Notes: a model not told the origin generated them from the sequence alone. Counted from the stretch's first letter, positions 43,084-51,709 are shown. The stretch is 53,834 bases of DNA from Dehalococcoidia bacterium (GCA_022822375.1 JAJEBU010000107.1:1-53834), one strand, 5' to 3'. Made by a program: numbers and translations.

Positions 43084-43884
43084 ATGGGCAAGCTCGACGG
43101 TAAGGTGGCGGTGATCACGGGCGGCAACAGCGGTATCGGCGCGGAGACGGGCCGGCTGTTCGCGTCGGAGGGCGCGCGGGTGATCCTGATGGCGCGACGG
43201 GTGCCGGAGGGCGAGGCGATCGTCGCCGAGATCAACGCGTCGGGCGGCGAGGCGACGTTCATCGCCTGCGACGTTGGCGACAATGACTCGGTCGTCGCGG
43301 CGGTCGATGAAGCGGCGCAGGTGTACGGTCAGATCGATCTGTTGTTCAACAACGCGGGCGGTGGCGCGCCGGGCACATTCCCCAACGAACCCAACGACAT
43401 GTGGCTGCGGGTGATCAATGTCAATCTGACCGGTACGTTTTATGTCAGCCAGGCCGTCTGGCCGCACATCAAGGCTCAGGGCGGCGGAGCAATCGTGAAC
43501 ATGTCGTCGCTGGCAGCGCAGCGGGGATTCTCGTCGCGGATGCAGGACGAGTTTGGCACGGCGTCGGCGTCGTACTACGCGGCCAAGGCGGGCGTCGACG
43601 CATTGACGCGGTACATGGCCGGCGCCGGCGGCCGCGACAACATCCGCGTGAACTGCGTGCGGCCAGGCCAGATCATCACTCCCGGCGCGACACGCGGCAC
43701 ATACAACGATCCGGACGGCGGCCATCACGTCTTCGAGAAGATGTTCGACTTCGCGCAGATCGTGCAGGGGCCCGGCTACTCAATCGACGTCGCCAACCTG
43801 GTGTTGTTTCTGAGCTGCGATGACTCGCGCTTCATCACCGGGGAGATGATCAACATCGACGGCGGCGTCGCGGCGAAGATCTAG
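43084..43884 (+). CDS. short-chain dehydrogenase/reductase (SDR)
   Basis: A 266-residue classical SDR: ITGGNSGIGAETG, NNAGGG, the catalytic Ser in NMSSLAAQRG and Tyr-x3-Lys in YYAAKAGVDAL, ending FITGEMINIDGGVAAKI. An Arg-Arg-Val in MARRVPEG after strand 2 suggests NADP(H). An insertion of about 10 residues (GFSSRMQDEFGTAS) lies between Ser and Tyr. GAGGGG lies upstream of the ATG. Substrate unknown. It converges with a crotonase gene five bases away. Confidence 0.87.
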   Translation: MGKLDGKVAVITGGNSGIGAETGRLFASEGARVILMARRVPEGEAIVAEINASGGEATFIACDVGDNDSVVAAVDEAAQVYGQIDLLFNNAGGGAPGTFPNEPNDMWLRVINVNLTGTFYVSQAVWPHIKAQGGGAIVNMSSLAAQRGFSSRMQDEFGTASASYYAAKAGVDALTRYMAGAGGRDNIRVNCVRPGQIITPGATRGTYNDPDGGHHVFEKMFDFAQIVQGPGYSIDVANLVLFLSCDDSRFITGEMINIDGGVAAKI

Positions 43885-43889
43885 GTTGA

Positions 43890-44642
43890 TCAGCCCTGAT
43901 ACTCGGGGTCGCGCCGTTCGGCGAAGGCTCGGGTGCCTTCTCTAGCGTCGTCCGACGAGAATGCGAGCCTGGAGTATTCCTGATAGAGGCGGAGGCCGTC
44001 GGCCAGGGACATATCGCGGCCTCGACGGGCGAGATCCTTGGTCAGACGGAGGGCGAGCGGGCTGTTCGTGGCGATCTTCTCGGCCATGTCCTGGGCGGCT
44101 GGAACGAGGTCGTCCGGCTCGGTGACCATGCTGACCAGGCCGATGCGGTGAGCCTCCGCTGCGTCGATGAACTCGCCGGTCAGCAGCAAGCGCATGGCGT
44201 CGGACGTCCCGACCAGCCCGGGCGTACGGAGTGCCCCGTAGCCGTGCAGGATGCCCCAGCGAGGCTCGGGGCAGCCAAACTGCGCGGTGCGGTCGCAGAT
44301 GCGAATGTCACAGGTGAGCGCGAGCTCGAGTCCGCCGGCGAGGCAGTAGCCGTTGATCGCGGCGATGGTCGGCTTGGCCGTTTCGAGCCCGTTGTCGAAG
44401 CGCTCGCCGGACCACGGCATCCAGGCCTGTCGCTCACCGAACTCCAGCAGGTCGTGACCGGAGGAGAAGGCGCGGCCCGATCCGCTCACGATCACGCAGC
44501 GCACCTGTGGGTCGGCATCCGCCTCCTGCAGCGCATCTCCGATCGCTCGGTACATGTCATCGGTCATCGCGTTGAGCTTTTCCGGACGCAGCAAGCGCAG
44601 CGACGCGACGTGGCCCGTGACGCTGTAGCCAATCTCTTCCAT
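43890..44642 (-). CDS. enoyl-CoA hydratase/isomerase family protein
   Basis: A 250-residue crotonase. The ATG giving MEEIGYSVTG is preferred over earlier in-frame starts because GGAGGAG lies seven bases upstream. It has FSSGHDLLEFG, PTIAAINGYCLAGGLELALTCDIRIC (oxyanion hole), CPEPRWGILHGYGALR and LLLTGEFIDAAEA. The Glu144 position is kept (CPEP) and Glu164 is replaced by Arg (AMRLLLTG). This is the third crotonase in the window lacking at least one catalytic Glu. Confidence 0.87.
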   Translation of the reverse strand: MEEIGYSVTGHVASLRLLRPEKLNAMTDDMYRAIGDALQEADADPQVRCVIVSGSGRAFSSGHDLLEFGERQAWMPWSGERFDNGLETAKPTIAAINGYCLAGGLELALTCDIRICDRTAQFGCPEPRWGILHGYGALRTPGLVGTSDAMRLLLTGEFIDAAEAHRIGLVSMVTEPDDLVPAAQDMAEKIATNSPLALRLTKDLARRGRDMSLADGLRLYQEYSRLAFSSDDAREGTRAFAERRDPEYQG

Positions 44643-44782
44643 GGCAGACTCCTCCATTGAGCGCGGTCGTCGCTGTCCAAGATAGGAAGTCGCGGCTCGT
44701 GTCGGGATGTGTGTACTCTGGCAGCGATTGTCAGGCTGCGCGGCAGAGCGGAGCCGACTCAATGGCATCGAAGGAGACACCG

Positions 44783-45223
44783 ATGAAGGTGCGAGAACTC
44801 GGACATGCGGTGATCAAGGTGCGCGACCGTGCGCGCTCGGAGCATTTCTACGGAGAGGTGCTGGGCATGGAGCTGGCAGCGCGGCACGAGCAGATGCCGA
44901 TGACCTTCTACACGCTCGGCAATCATCATGACCTGGCGCTGCTCGAGGTCGGACCGGACGGCCCTGAGACGGCCGATCCGCAGGCGCCGGGTCTGTATCA
45001 CCTGGCATTTTGCATTGGCGACAGCCTCGACGAGTTGCGCGAGGCGCGCGACGAGCTCGAGGCGGCCGGCGTCAAGGTGTATGCCACGATCGACCACACG
45101 GTCTCGCAGTCGCTCTACCTGAACGACCCAGACGGCAACGGCGTGGAACTGTACGTCGACGGCTCGGACGTCTGGAAGGAAGACCCGCAGACGGTGGCGC
45201 AGGGCGTTCCGATGGAGCTGTAG
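44783..45223 (+). CDS. VOC-family metalloprotein (extradiol dioxygenase/glyoxalase-like)
   Basis: A 146-residue protein with two beta-alpha-beta-beta-beta units. Metal ligands His8 (ELGHAVIKV), His73-region (LYHLAFCI) and Glu near the end (NDPDGNGVELYVD) form the 2-His-1-Glu site of one-domain extradiol dioxygenase-like proteins. AAGGAG precedes the ATG. It is 58 bases upstream of an acyl-CoA dehydrogenase-fold monooxygenase gene, a pairing seen in aromatic and steroid ring degradation (for example HsaA with HsaC), although HsaC-type enzymes are two-domain and larger. A ring-cleavage role is therefore only suggested. Confidence 0.8.
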   Translation: MKVRELGHAVIKVRDRARSEHFYGEVLGMELAARHEQMPMTFYTLGNHHDLALLEVGPDGPETADPQAPGLYHLAFCIGDSLDELREARDELEAAGVKVYATIDHTVSQSLYLNDPDGNGVELYVDGSDVWKEDPQTVAQGVPMEL

Positions 45224-45281
45224 GGCTCGCTCGGGCCGCCTCGGCGGCGGTGGATTGCCGCTCTGACCGGAGTCGGAACGC

Positions 45282-46430
45282 ATGACCCCTGACGAGCGTG
45301 AGGCGCTGCTGGACGCTGCGCGATCGATCGCGCCTCAGATTCGTGCGGCCGCCGACGAGATCGAGGCAGCGCGGCAGATGCCGCCGCACGTCGTCGGCCT
45401 GCTCAAGAGCATCGGCGCCTTCCGTCTGCTGCAGCCCAAGTGGCTCGGAGGGCATGAGGCCGATCCCGTCACGCAGATACTGTTCATCGCGGAGATCGCG
45501 AAGGCGGACGCCTCGGCGGGTTGGGTGGTGATGATCGGCTGCGATAGCGGCTTTGTCTCGCGCGATGTCGCACCCGAGCTGGCGCGGGAGATGTTCGCGG
45601 ACCCGGAGTCGGCGTCGTGCGGCGGGGCGTTCCCACCCGGCACAACGCGTCGGGTCGACGGCGGCTATCTCGCGAGCGGGCGCTGGCCGTACATGAGCGG
45701 CGTCACGCACGCCGATTGGGTGCAGTTCAGCTGCCGCTTGCAGGACGACGCGGGCGAGCCGGTTGAGCCGCCGCAGTTCGTTCGCTTCGTCGTGCCACAG
45801 CGGGAGGTGACGGTGCTCGACACATGGCGCACGACGGGCATGCGCGGCACGGGCAGCCACGACGTGGAGGCCGCCGAACTGTTTGTCCCCGACGAGCGGG
45901 TGCTGCCTGCGCGCGCGCCTGGCCGACGGGTCAAGGACGATCCGCTCAGTCATCCTGCCTGGCTGCTGCCCAAACACCTCGGCGTGCCGCTGGGACTGAT
46001 CCAGGCCGCGCATGACGAGGTGCTGGAGATCGCGCGCGATCGCGTCGCCGTGCGCGGGGCGCTCAGGGACGACGCGCTGACGCAGTCGACGCTCGGCGAA
46101 ACGGCCGCTCGGATTGGCGCCTGCCGCGCGTACGCCGTGTCGGCCGCCGACGCGGCGTGGCAGGAGTGCTGCGAGACGGGCGAGATCTCCGCGGCCAGTC
46201 GAGCACAGCTTCGCCTGGCGATCACGTGGGTACACCGGGAATCAGTACAGATCATCGAGCAGTTGTACTCGATCGCTGGATCGTCGGCGTTGTACTCCGA
46301 ACGCTCGACGCTCGACCGTCGTCTGCGCGATATGCATGCGATGAACCAACACGTCGTGCTCGGCGCGTCCAACTATGCGGTCGCCGGGCAGGTGCTGCTG
46401 GGCCTGGATGTGAGAGCGCCGTTCTGGTGA
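45282..46430 (+). CDS. acyl-CoA dehydrogenase-fold flavin monooxygenase (HsaA/HpaB-C2/DszC-like)
   Basis: A 382-residue protein of the ACAD superfamily, group D. It has the helical N-terminus with PKWLGGHEADP, the middle beta-domain (GRWPYMSGVTHADWVQFSC, TWRTTGMRGTGSHDVEAAELFVPDERVL) and the C-terminal helical domain with SIAGSSALYSERSTLDRRLRDMHAMNQH. This C-terminal pattern is typical of reduced-flavin-dependent hydroxylases rather than true acyl-CoA dehydrogenases, which have a catalytic Glu. It would need a flavin reductase; none is near. Substrate probably a phenol or heteroaromatic compound. Confidence 0.82.
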   Translation: MTPDEREALLDAARSIAPQIRAAADEIEAARQMPPHVVGLLKSIGAFRLLQPKWLGGHEADPVTQILFIAEIAKADASAGWVVMIGCDSGFVSRDVAPELAREMFADPESASCGGAFPPGTTRRVDGGYLASGRWPYMSGVTHADWVQFSCRLQDDAGEPVEPPQFVRFVVPQREVTVLDTWRTTGMRGTGSHDVEAAELFVPDERVLPARAPGRRVKDDPLSHPAWLLPKHLGVPLGLIQAAHDEVLEIARDRVAVRGALRDDALTQSTLGETAARIGACRAYAVSAADAAWQECCETGEISAASRAQLRLAITWVHRESVQIIEQLYSIAGSSALYSERSTLDRRLRDMHAMNQHVVLGASNYAVAGQVLLGLDVRAPFW

Positions 46431-46553
46431 TGCTGTGGTCTCCGGGAGCCGCAGGTTATGCTGCGGGCAAGAGGTCGTCTGTATGTTGGTGTTACGACAT
46501 TAACCGTAGTGTTCTCAGCGATCTGACGGCTCATAGAGCATCGTAGGACTGCA

Positions 46554-46907
46554 GTGTTCTGGCCAGTACCTGCGCATGCCTTCTCTGTTGCCCTGATGCT
46601 CACGTTGGCCAAGCCGCTGTTGCCGGTTGCGGACTCCGTGGTTCATGTGCATGCCGACCTGCCAGCGTCGAGCCGTCACGTCCAGGCTCACTACGACGCA
46701 GGCTATCTGAGCGTGGATCTGTTCGATGCTGATGGGAACTGGCGTACCTCATGGCAAGCAGTTGACTCTCCCCTGCTGTGGACAGAAAATCCAGACCGGG
46801 CCCTGCTGAGAGTCAAGCAGGGCAACGAATCGGTCTACGCTCTCGCCGACCCATTGGGCACGGCGCTTCAGTTATCTGCGCACGGAGTGCATCTACATCA
46901 ACTTTGA
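46554..46907 (+). CDS. hypothetical protein, probably frameshifted near its end
   Basis: A 117-residue frame starting GTG (46554) or ATG (46596, MLTLAKPLLPVADS). The first 25 residues are hydrophobic, and the rest (YLSVDLFDADGNWRTSWQAV...NPDRALLRVKQGNESVYALADPLG) reads like a beta-rich protein. No family is recognised. After about position 46865 the reading continues more convincingly in the +1 frame (see next entry). The 46431-47305 stretch is clearly less GC-rich than its neighbours, suggesting transferred or decaying sequence. The gap before it (46431-46553) holds a CCGCAG-GTTATG-CTGCGG hairpin (about 46449-46466). Confidence 0.35.
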   Translation: MFWPVPAHAFSVALMLTLAKPLLPVADSVVHVHADLPASSRHVQAHYDAGYLSVDLFDADGNWRTSWQAVDSPLLWTENPDRALLRVKQGNESVYALADPLGTALQLSAHGVHLHQL

Positions 46908-47180
46908 TCAGCCGGTACATGCATTTGATACGGAGCGGCAGAACGCCCCGTGGCCTGACGGGAGGTTCGGCAAGTTCGTTGCAGGGTTTCACGGTGTGAG
47001 TGATGTCGTGCACGTCGTGTACCTGACTCCGCTGATTGTTGAAGTCAGTGAGGCATACGAATCGCGCGAGGCGTATGAGGCGGCCATGGCTCTCCATGAG
47101 AATGCCCAGACTACCGAGTGGAGCGTCGCGCTGCCGATGTCGGCAGTGCGGTGCGCGGGCTGTGGCAGAGCCGACAGGCC
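46870..47180 (+). pseudogene. continuation of the preceding hypothetical gene in the +1 frame
   Basis: The +1 frame is open from 46810 and reads SYLRTECIYINFDQPVHAFD, then TERQNAPWPDGRFGKFVAGF and HGVSDVVHVVYLTPLIVEVSEAY. It looks protein-like but has no start codon until a GTG at 46996. Joined to the preceding frame at about 46865 it would make a protein of over 200 residues. The open frame runs on to 47625 inside the next gene, where the sequence becomes Arg-rich and is not coding. A single-base insertion or deletion, or a sequencing error, is the simplest explanation. Confidence 0.35.
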
Positions 47181-47305
47181 GTTGGCTGCTTCCGTGCTAT
47201 GTTTCCGCGAGGGGACTCGGCAGGAGTTCGCCCTGCGTTGGCATCGCGCGAAGGCCGTGCGGACCGGCCACAGTAAGCAGACAGTCCGCCTAGATCGATT
47301 TCCTC

Positions 47306-48433
47306 ATGATCCGCAACAGCAGCGAGCACGTCCACGACGTGGTCGTCGTCGGGGCTGGCGCCGCAGGTGTTGGCGTCGCCGTCACGCTCGGGCACGCCGG
47401 CGTCGAGGACCTGGTCGTGATCGAACGTCATACGGTCGGCTCATCGTTTGCCGCCTGGCCGGCCGAGACGAGATTCATCACACCGTCGTACGCGACCAAC
47501 TCGATCGGCATGCTCGACATCAACTCAATCGCCATGGGGACTTCTCCGGCGTACAGCCTGGAGGTCGAGCATCCGACGGGCGAGGACTACGCGAAGTACT
47601 TGCGTGCGGTTGCGCACTTTTTTGAGGTTCCGGTTCGAACGAACACCAATGTGCTGCAGGTCGCCCAAGAGGGCGATGGCTTCCGCATCGACACTGACGA
47701 TGAGGCGCTGTATGCCAAGCACGTGATTTGGGCTGCTGGCGAGTTTCAGTATCCACGACTGAGCGGATTTCCGGGCAGCGATCTGTGCCGCCACACGGCG
47801 ACGATTCCCAGCTATGACGACTTGGACGGCGATGAGATCATCATCATCGGCGGCTACGAGAGCGGGATCGACGCTGCGTACCACCTGGCCTACTGCGACA
47901 AACGCGTGCGGGTCTTCGACATCGACTGCCCGTGGGAGAGCGAGAGCTCTGACCCAAGCATCGCGCTGTCACCGTTCACGCTGGAACGGATCCATGAGCG
48001 TCCGTTCGTTGAGCGAGTCGAGCTGCACGGTAACAGCGCGATTGAATGCGTCACCTGCACGGACGGCGGGTATGAGGTCGCCGTTGAGGGCGGACAGCGC
48101 TTTCGCACGCCGGTGCCGCCTTTGCTGGCGAGCGGATTTGAGGGCAGCCACCGGTTGGTCGCTGAACTGTTTGAGCAGCGGGACGACGGCTACTTGCTGC
48201 TGAGCGAAGACGATGAATCGACGATGACGCCGGGCATCTTTCTCTGCGGACCGGCGGTTCGTCACAACAATCACGTCTTCTGCTTCATCTTCAAGTATCG
48301 GCAGCGGTTTGCCGTGGTGGCCAAGGCGATTGCGACTTCGCTGGGGCTGCCGGCAGACGCGCTCGAGGAGTATCGCAAGTGGGGCATGTATCTCGATGAC
48401 CTCTCCTGCTGCGGCGAGGGCTGCGTATGTTGA
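47306..48433 (+). CDS. FAD/NAD(P)-binding oxidoreductase with Cys-rich C-terminal tail
   Basis: A 375-residue flavoprotein with two Rossmann motifs: FAD-binding VVVVGAGAAGVGVAVTLG (12-29) and NAD(P)-binding IIIIGGYESGIDAAYHLA. The fold is that of thioredoxin-reductase-like and YpdA/CzcO-like monooxygenase-type proteins. There is no internal CxxC redox pair. Instead the last eight residues are CCGEGCVC, four cysteines that could bind a soft metal or relay electrons or sulfane sulfur. The stop overlaps the start of a two-helix membrane protein, so the two are translated together. No ribosome site precedes the ATG. Substrate unknown. Confidence 0.75.
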   Translation: MIRNSSEHVHDVVVVGAGAAGVGVAVTLGHAGVEDLVVIERHTVGSSFAAWPAETRFITPSYATNSIGMLDINSIAMGTSPAYSLEVEHPTGEDYAKYLRAVAHFFEVPVRTNTNVLQVAQEGDGFRIDTDDEALYAKHVIWAAGEFQYPRLSGFPGSDLCRHTATIPSYDDLDGDEIIIIGGYESGIDAAYHLAYCDKRVRVFDIDCPWESESSDPSIALSPFTLERIHERPFVERVELHGNSAIECVTCTDGGYEVAVEGGQRFRTPVPPLLASGFEGSHRLVAELFEQRDDGYLLLSEDDESTMTPGIFLCGPAVRHNNHVFCFIFKYRQRFAVVAKAIATSLGLPADALEEYRKWGMYLDDLSCCGEGCVC

Positions 48434-48654
48434 CGATCTCCGATGACGCGGTGTTTGCATCGCGGCCGAAGCGAAGCCGTCTGAGCAGGGCGCGGAGCCT
48501 AAGTTGGCTGGGACAGACCGCCGCGAGTCTGTGCTGGATCGGGAGCATGCTGGTCTACGGGGTCGAGTCGGGCGGCGATTGGCTGCAACTGTGCGCTGCA
48601 TCTGCATGGCTGATGGCGAACGTCGCGAGCCTCGTCTGCGCCGATGCTGACTGA
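48427..48654 (+). CDS. small two-helix membrane protein coupled to the flavoprotein
   Basis: A 75-residue protein. A basic N-terminus (RPKRSRLSRARSLS) precedes two membrane helices (WLGQTAASLCWIGSMLVYG; WLQLCAASAWLMANVASLVC), each with Cys residues (Cys36, Cys56 and Cys71). Its ATG lies seven bases inside the end of the flavoprotein gene, and it has no ribosome site of its own, so expression depends on translation of the upstream gene. It is probably the membrane anchor or partner of the flavoprotein. No family recognised. Confidence 0.6.
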   Translation: MLTISDDAVFASRPKRSRLSRARSLSWLGQTAASLCWIGSMLVYGVESGGDWLQLCAASAWLMANVASLVCADAD

Positions 48655-48743
48655 TCACTGACGTGAGGACAGCGTTCTACGACGCCGCTGGCTGGAGGCT
48701 CTAGTCTGCCAGCGACGACCTCTCACTCGAATGGACGCTCTCG

Positions 48744-50144
48744 ATGACCGACGCTGCAGACCTTGCCTACGCCACGATTGAATCGCTTGCGCCGCGAATT
48801 GCATCGGGCGAGCTGTCGCCGGTCGACCTGACCGAGGCGCAGCTGGCTCGGATCGGCGCGCTCGATGGACCGCTCAAGAGCTATGCCACGGTGATGGCGG
48901 ACTCTGCATTGGCCGAGGCTCGGCAGGCGGCGGCGGAGATCGCGGCGGGCGATCTGCGCGGGCCGTTGCATGGGATTCCGATTGCGGTGAAGGACCTCTG
49001 CTACACGGCCGGCGTGCCCACCATGGGCGGGACGAAAGTGCTGGAGGACTTCAGGCCTGACTTCGACTCGACGGTGGTCTCGCGATTGCGCGACGCGGGC
49101 GCGGTGCTGCTGGGCAAGCTGAACCTGACTGAGGGCGCGATGGCCGGCTACAACCGCGCGCGGCAGGTGCCGGTGAATCCGTGGGCCGCAGATCGTTGGA
49201 CCGGCGTGTCCTCCAGCGGATCTGGCGTGGCGACGGCCGCGGGGCTGTGTTACGCCTCGCTCGGATCGGACACCGGCGGATCGATTCGCGGGCCGTCGGC
49301 GAGCTGTGGGATTGTCGGTCTGAAACCGACGTGGGGCCGCGTGAGCCGATACGGCGTGCTCGATTTGGCGCAGTCGCTCGACCATGTGGGTCCGATGTGC
49401 CGCTCAACCTGGGACTGCGCCGTCGTCCTGGAGGCGATGGCCGGCAGCGATCCGAATGATCCGACGACGCTGCCCGAGCCCGCGCCGGCCATGCTGGAGA
49501 GGATCGACGGCGGCGTGGCGGGCCTGCGGATCGGTTTCGACGAGCACTACGCGTCGGACGATGTGGCGCCAGAGGTCGCGCAGGCGGTGGCTGCGTCGGT
49601 GGAGGTGCTGGCTGGCTTGGGCGCCGAGATCGTGCCCGTACAGCTGCCTGACTTCGGCGACTACATGGCTGACTGGCCGACGCTGTGCTCGGTCGAGGCG
49701 CTGCATGCGCATCAGGCCTTCTATCCCGAGCGGGCGGACGACTATGGCAACTGGTTCGGCGCCTGGCTGGCTCGCGGCGCACAGGTGACCGCGGTCGAGT
49801 ACGCCGACGCCTGCATCCGGCGCGAGGAGCTGCGCGGTCGGTTGCAGCGGGTCTTCGCGGAGATCGACATGCTGGCCTGTCCAGCGCAACAGGCGCTGGC
49901 GCATCAGGTGACGGAAGACATGATGTACGACGACGTGCCAGGCGAGTTCAACTGGGGTCGGCTGCAGTACACCGCGCCGTGGGACATGAACCGCGCGCCC
50001 ACGCTGACCCTGCCGAACGGCTGGCACGACGGCCTGCCGATCGCGCTGCAGCTGGTCGGTCCGCTGGGCTCAGAGGCCGTGTTGTGCCGAGCGGGACACG
50101 CGTTCGAACAGGCCACGGACTTCATGCGCCACCCGGCGCTGTAA
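48744..50144 (+). CDS. amidase signature family hydrolase
   Basis: A 466-residue amidase. The Ser-cisSer-Lys triad is visible: Lys83 in PIAVKDL, cis-Ser within GVSSSGSG (154-161, a variant of GGSSGGS) and nucleophile Ser180 in GSDTGGSIRGPSASCGIVGLKPTWGRVSRYG. The family hydrolyses a range of amides, and GatA is a relative. No gatB or gatC lies nearby and the C-terminal part (LPNGWHDGLPIALQLVGPLGSE) is of the general amidase type, so it is not called GatA. Promoter and ribosome site are unclear. Confidence 0.88.
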   Translation: MTDAADLAYATIESLAPRIASGELSPVDLTEAQLARIGALDGPLKSYATVMADSALAEARQAAAEIAAGDLRGPLHGIPIAVKDLCYTAGVPTMGGTKVLEDFRPDFDSTVVSRLRDAGAVLLGKLNLTEGAMAGYNRARQVPVNPWAADRWTGVSSSGSGVATAAGLCYASLGSDTGGSIRGPSASCGIVGLKPTWGRVSRYGVLDLAQSLDHVGPMCRSTWDCAVVLEAMAGSDPNDPTTLPEPAPAMLERIDGGVAGLRIGFDEHYASDDVAPEVAQAVAASVEVLAGLGAEIVPVQLPDFGDYMADWPTLCSVEALHAHQAFYPERADDYGNWFGAWLARGAQVTAVEYADACIRREELRGRLQRVFAEIDMLACPAQQALAHQVTEDMMYDDVPGEFNWGRLQYTAPWDMNRAPTLTLPNGWHDGLPIALQLVGPLGSEAVLCRAGHAFEQATDFMRHPAL

Positions 50145-50170
50145 TCTCTCGACCAGCTGCAGGAGGCAAT

Positions 50171-50659
50171 ATGGAATCCCTGACATCGATGGCTGAATCC
50201 ATCGCCGAGCTGCTCGTTGAGCGGGGCGAGACGGTGGCGATCTGCGAAACGACGGGCGGCGGGCTGATCTCGGCGGCGCTGCTGTCGATTCCTGGCGCGT
50301 CGCGCTACTACCGAGGCGCGGCCGTGACCTACACCGGCGTGGCGCGGGCGGCGTTCCTGGAGATCGACCTTGAGTCTCATCCCGGCGTGCGATCATCGTC
50401 CGAGCCGTACGCGCTGTTGATTGCGGAGACGATCAGAGAGCGGTTGGGCGCGGACTGGGGTATCGGAGAGACGGGTGCGGCCGGTCCGACGGGCAATCCG
50501 TACGGCGACGCGGCGGGCCACACCTGCATCGCGGTGGTCGGCCCCGCGCAGCATGTCGAGACGCTGGAGACGGGCGACGCGGATCGCGAGGCCAACATGT
50601 GGGCCTTCAGCAAACGCACGCTGGAAGCATTCGAAGCAGTCCTGCGCGATGCGAGCTGA
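50171..50659 (+). CDS. CinA C-terminal domain protein (PncC-like)
   Basis: A 162-residue stand-alone CinA C-terminal domain. It has ICETTGGGLISAALLSIPGASRYYRGAAVTYTG (usual ESCTGGL...PGSSxxFxGG) and GETGAAGPTGNPYGDAAGHT (usual GxAGPxGG). PncC members deamidate nicotinamide mononucleotide in NAD recycling. The Thr in place of the usual Cys or Ser in E-[ST]-x-TGG (here ETTGGG) is a slight departure. AGGAGG precedes the ATG. It lies 26 bases after the amidase gene and is probably cotranscribed. Confidence 0.8.
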   Translation: MESLTSMAESIAELLVERGETVAICETTGGGLISAALLSIPGASRYYRGAAVTYTGVARAAFLEIDLESHPGVRSSSEPYALLIAETIRERLGADWGIGETGAAGPTGNPYGDAAGHTCIAVVGPAQHVETLETGDADREANMWAFSKRTLEAFEAVLRDAS

Positions 50660-50698
50660 TCCCTAGCGACTATTGGCCAGAACCGCGATGCTGTTGTT

Positions 50699-51448
50699 AT
50701 GCCAAGTAGCATGACTGCCGTCGCGGGATTCGGATTGATCTCCGCGCTGCTCGTCTTTCTGTTGCAGACGCCGGGCCTGTGGAGCTGTCCGTTCGTGCCG
50801 GAGCACTGCTTCGACCGACCGATCGAATCGTCCGAGTCCGAGTCGTCCGAGGGCTCATATGCTGTCGAGCAATCGGTCGTCCAGCGGGCTGAGGGCGATC
50901 CGGCGACGATCTACCTGACCTTTGACGACGGCCCGAACCCCGACTGGACGCCGCAGATTCTCGACCTGCTGGCGCAGTACGGAGCGCGAGCGACGTTCTT
51001 TGTCACGGGCTGGGCGGCGACGACGTATCCAGCGCTGATCGATCGGATCACGTCAGAGGGGCACACGCTGGGCAATCACTCGTGGGGGCACGAGAACCTG
51101 ACCACGCTGACGTCAAACGAGCTGCAGCAGAACTTGAGGCGCACGCAGGCAGCACTGGGCGAGCACGCGACGCCATGCATGCGGCCGCCGTACTTCGCGA
51201 GCAACGACGACGTCCGCCGTGGCGCAGCGGAGCTTGGTCTGCAGCTGGTCTTCGGCACGCTCGAGCCGCAGGATTGGACGCGTCCGGGCGCGGACGTGAT
51301 CGCCGAACGGATCGTCTCCTCGGCCTACACCGGATCGATCATCGTGCTGCACGACGGCGGCGGCGAGCGGAGTCAGACGGTGGCCGGGCTGGCACTGGCG
51401 ATGGAGCTGCTGTCGTCGCAGGGCTACCGCTTCGAGGCGGTCTGCTGA
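50699..51448 (+). CDS. polysaccharide deacetylase (NodB domain)
   Basis: A 249-residue exported or anchored carbohydrate esterase 4. A single N-terminal hydrophobic helix (GFGLISALLVFLLQTPGLW) and a Ser/Glu-rich linker precede the NodB domain: YLTFDDGPN (catalytic Asp and metal Asp), HSWGHEN (metal His pair), MRPPYF and IVLHDGG. These remove N- or O-acetyl groups from peptidoglycan, chitin or xylan. No lipobox at the N-terminus. Substrate unknown. Confidence 0.87.
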   Translation: MPSSMTAVAGFGLISALLVFLLQTPGLWSCPFVPEHCFDRPIESSESESSEGSYAVEQSVVQRAEGDPATIYLTFDDGPNPDWTPQILDLLAQYGARATFFVTGWAATTYPALIDRITSEGHTLGNHSWGHENLTTLTSNELQQNLRRTQAALGEHATPCMRPPYFASNDDVRRGAAELGLQLVFGTLEPQDWTRPGADVIAERIVSSAYTGSIIVLHDGGGERSQTVAGLALAMELLSSQGYRFEAVC

Positions 51449-51522
51449 GCGCTGTGGGCGGCGGCCCAGGGTCTGCTCGCAGCATTTGGAGCGCGTCCCA
51501 GACCACTGTGAGGTCGTGGATC

Positions 51523-51615
51523 GTGGATCGTCGTCCCAGCGACGTCTGGGACCTCGTTTCCTGTGCGTGCCTCTTGAAGGGCGAGTTGCCGAGATTCCAG
51601 ACAAGCTGGAATGAC
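51523..51615 (-). repeat. two-hairpin dispersed repeat, copy 2
   Basis: On the minus strand, starting at 51615, it is similar to 18159-18256 with a few base changes and a 3-base gap. Hairpin 1 is ATTCCAG-cttgt-CTGGAAT and hairpin 2 is GTCCCAG-acgtcg-CTGGGAC, both perfect. It lies 75 bases after the stop of the deacetylase gene. Confidence 0.75.
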
Positions 51616-51642
51616 GGTGGGGGTTGGAATGACGGTGGGGGC
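51607..51642. repeat. tandem 18-bp duplication next to repeat copy 2
   Basis: TGGAATGACGGTGGGGGT (51607-51624) is followed at once by TGGAATGACGGTGGGGGC (51625-51642), 17 of 18 identical. It begins within the end of the two-hairpin element, so the element's edge has been duplicated. Confidence 0.8.
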
Positions 51643-51709
51643 TGGGAACTCCGAGGTCGGCTGGGTGTGCGGCGTCTCGGCCATGGATCCCCCTCCCTGG
51701 GTGGTTCCA

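Noticed and set aside
45072-46235. Long open frame on the minus strand opposite the ACAD-fold monooxygenase
   Set aside because: Arg-rich shadow; the plus-strand protein is a clear family member.
48744-50144. GatA subunit of the tRNA amidotransferase
   Set aside because: No gatB or gatC nearby and the C-terminal part is of the general amidase type.
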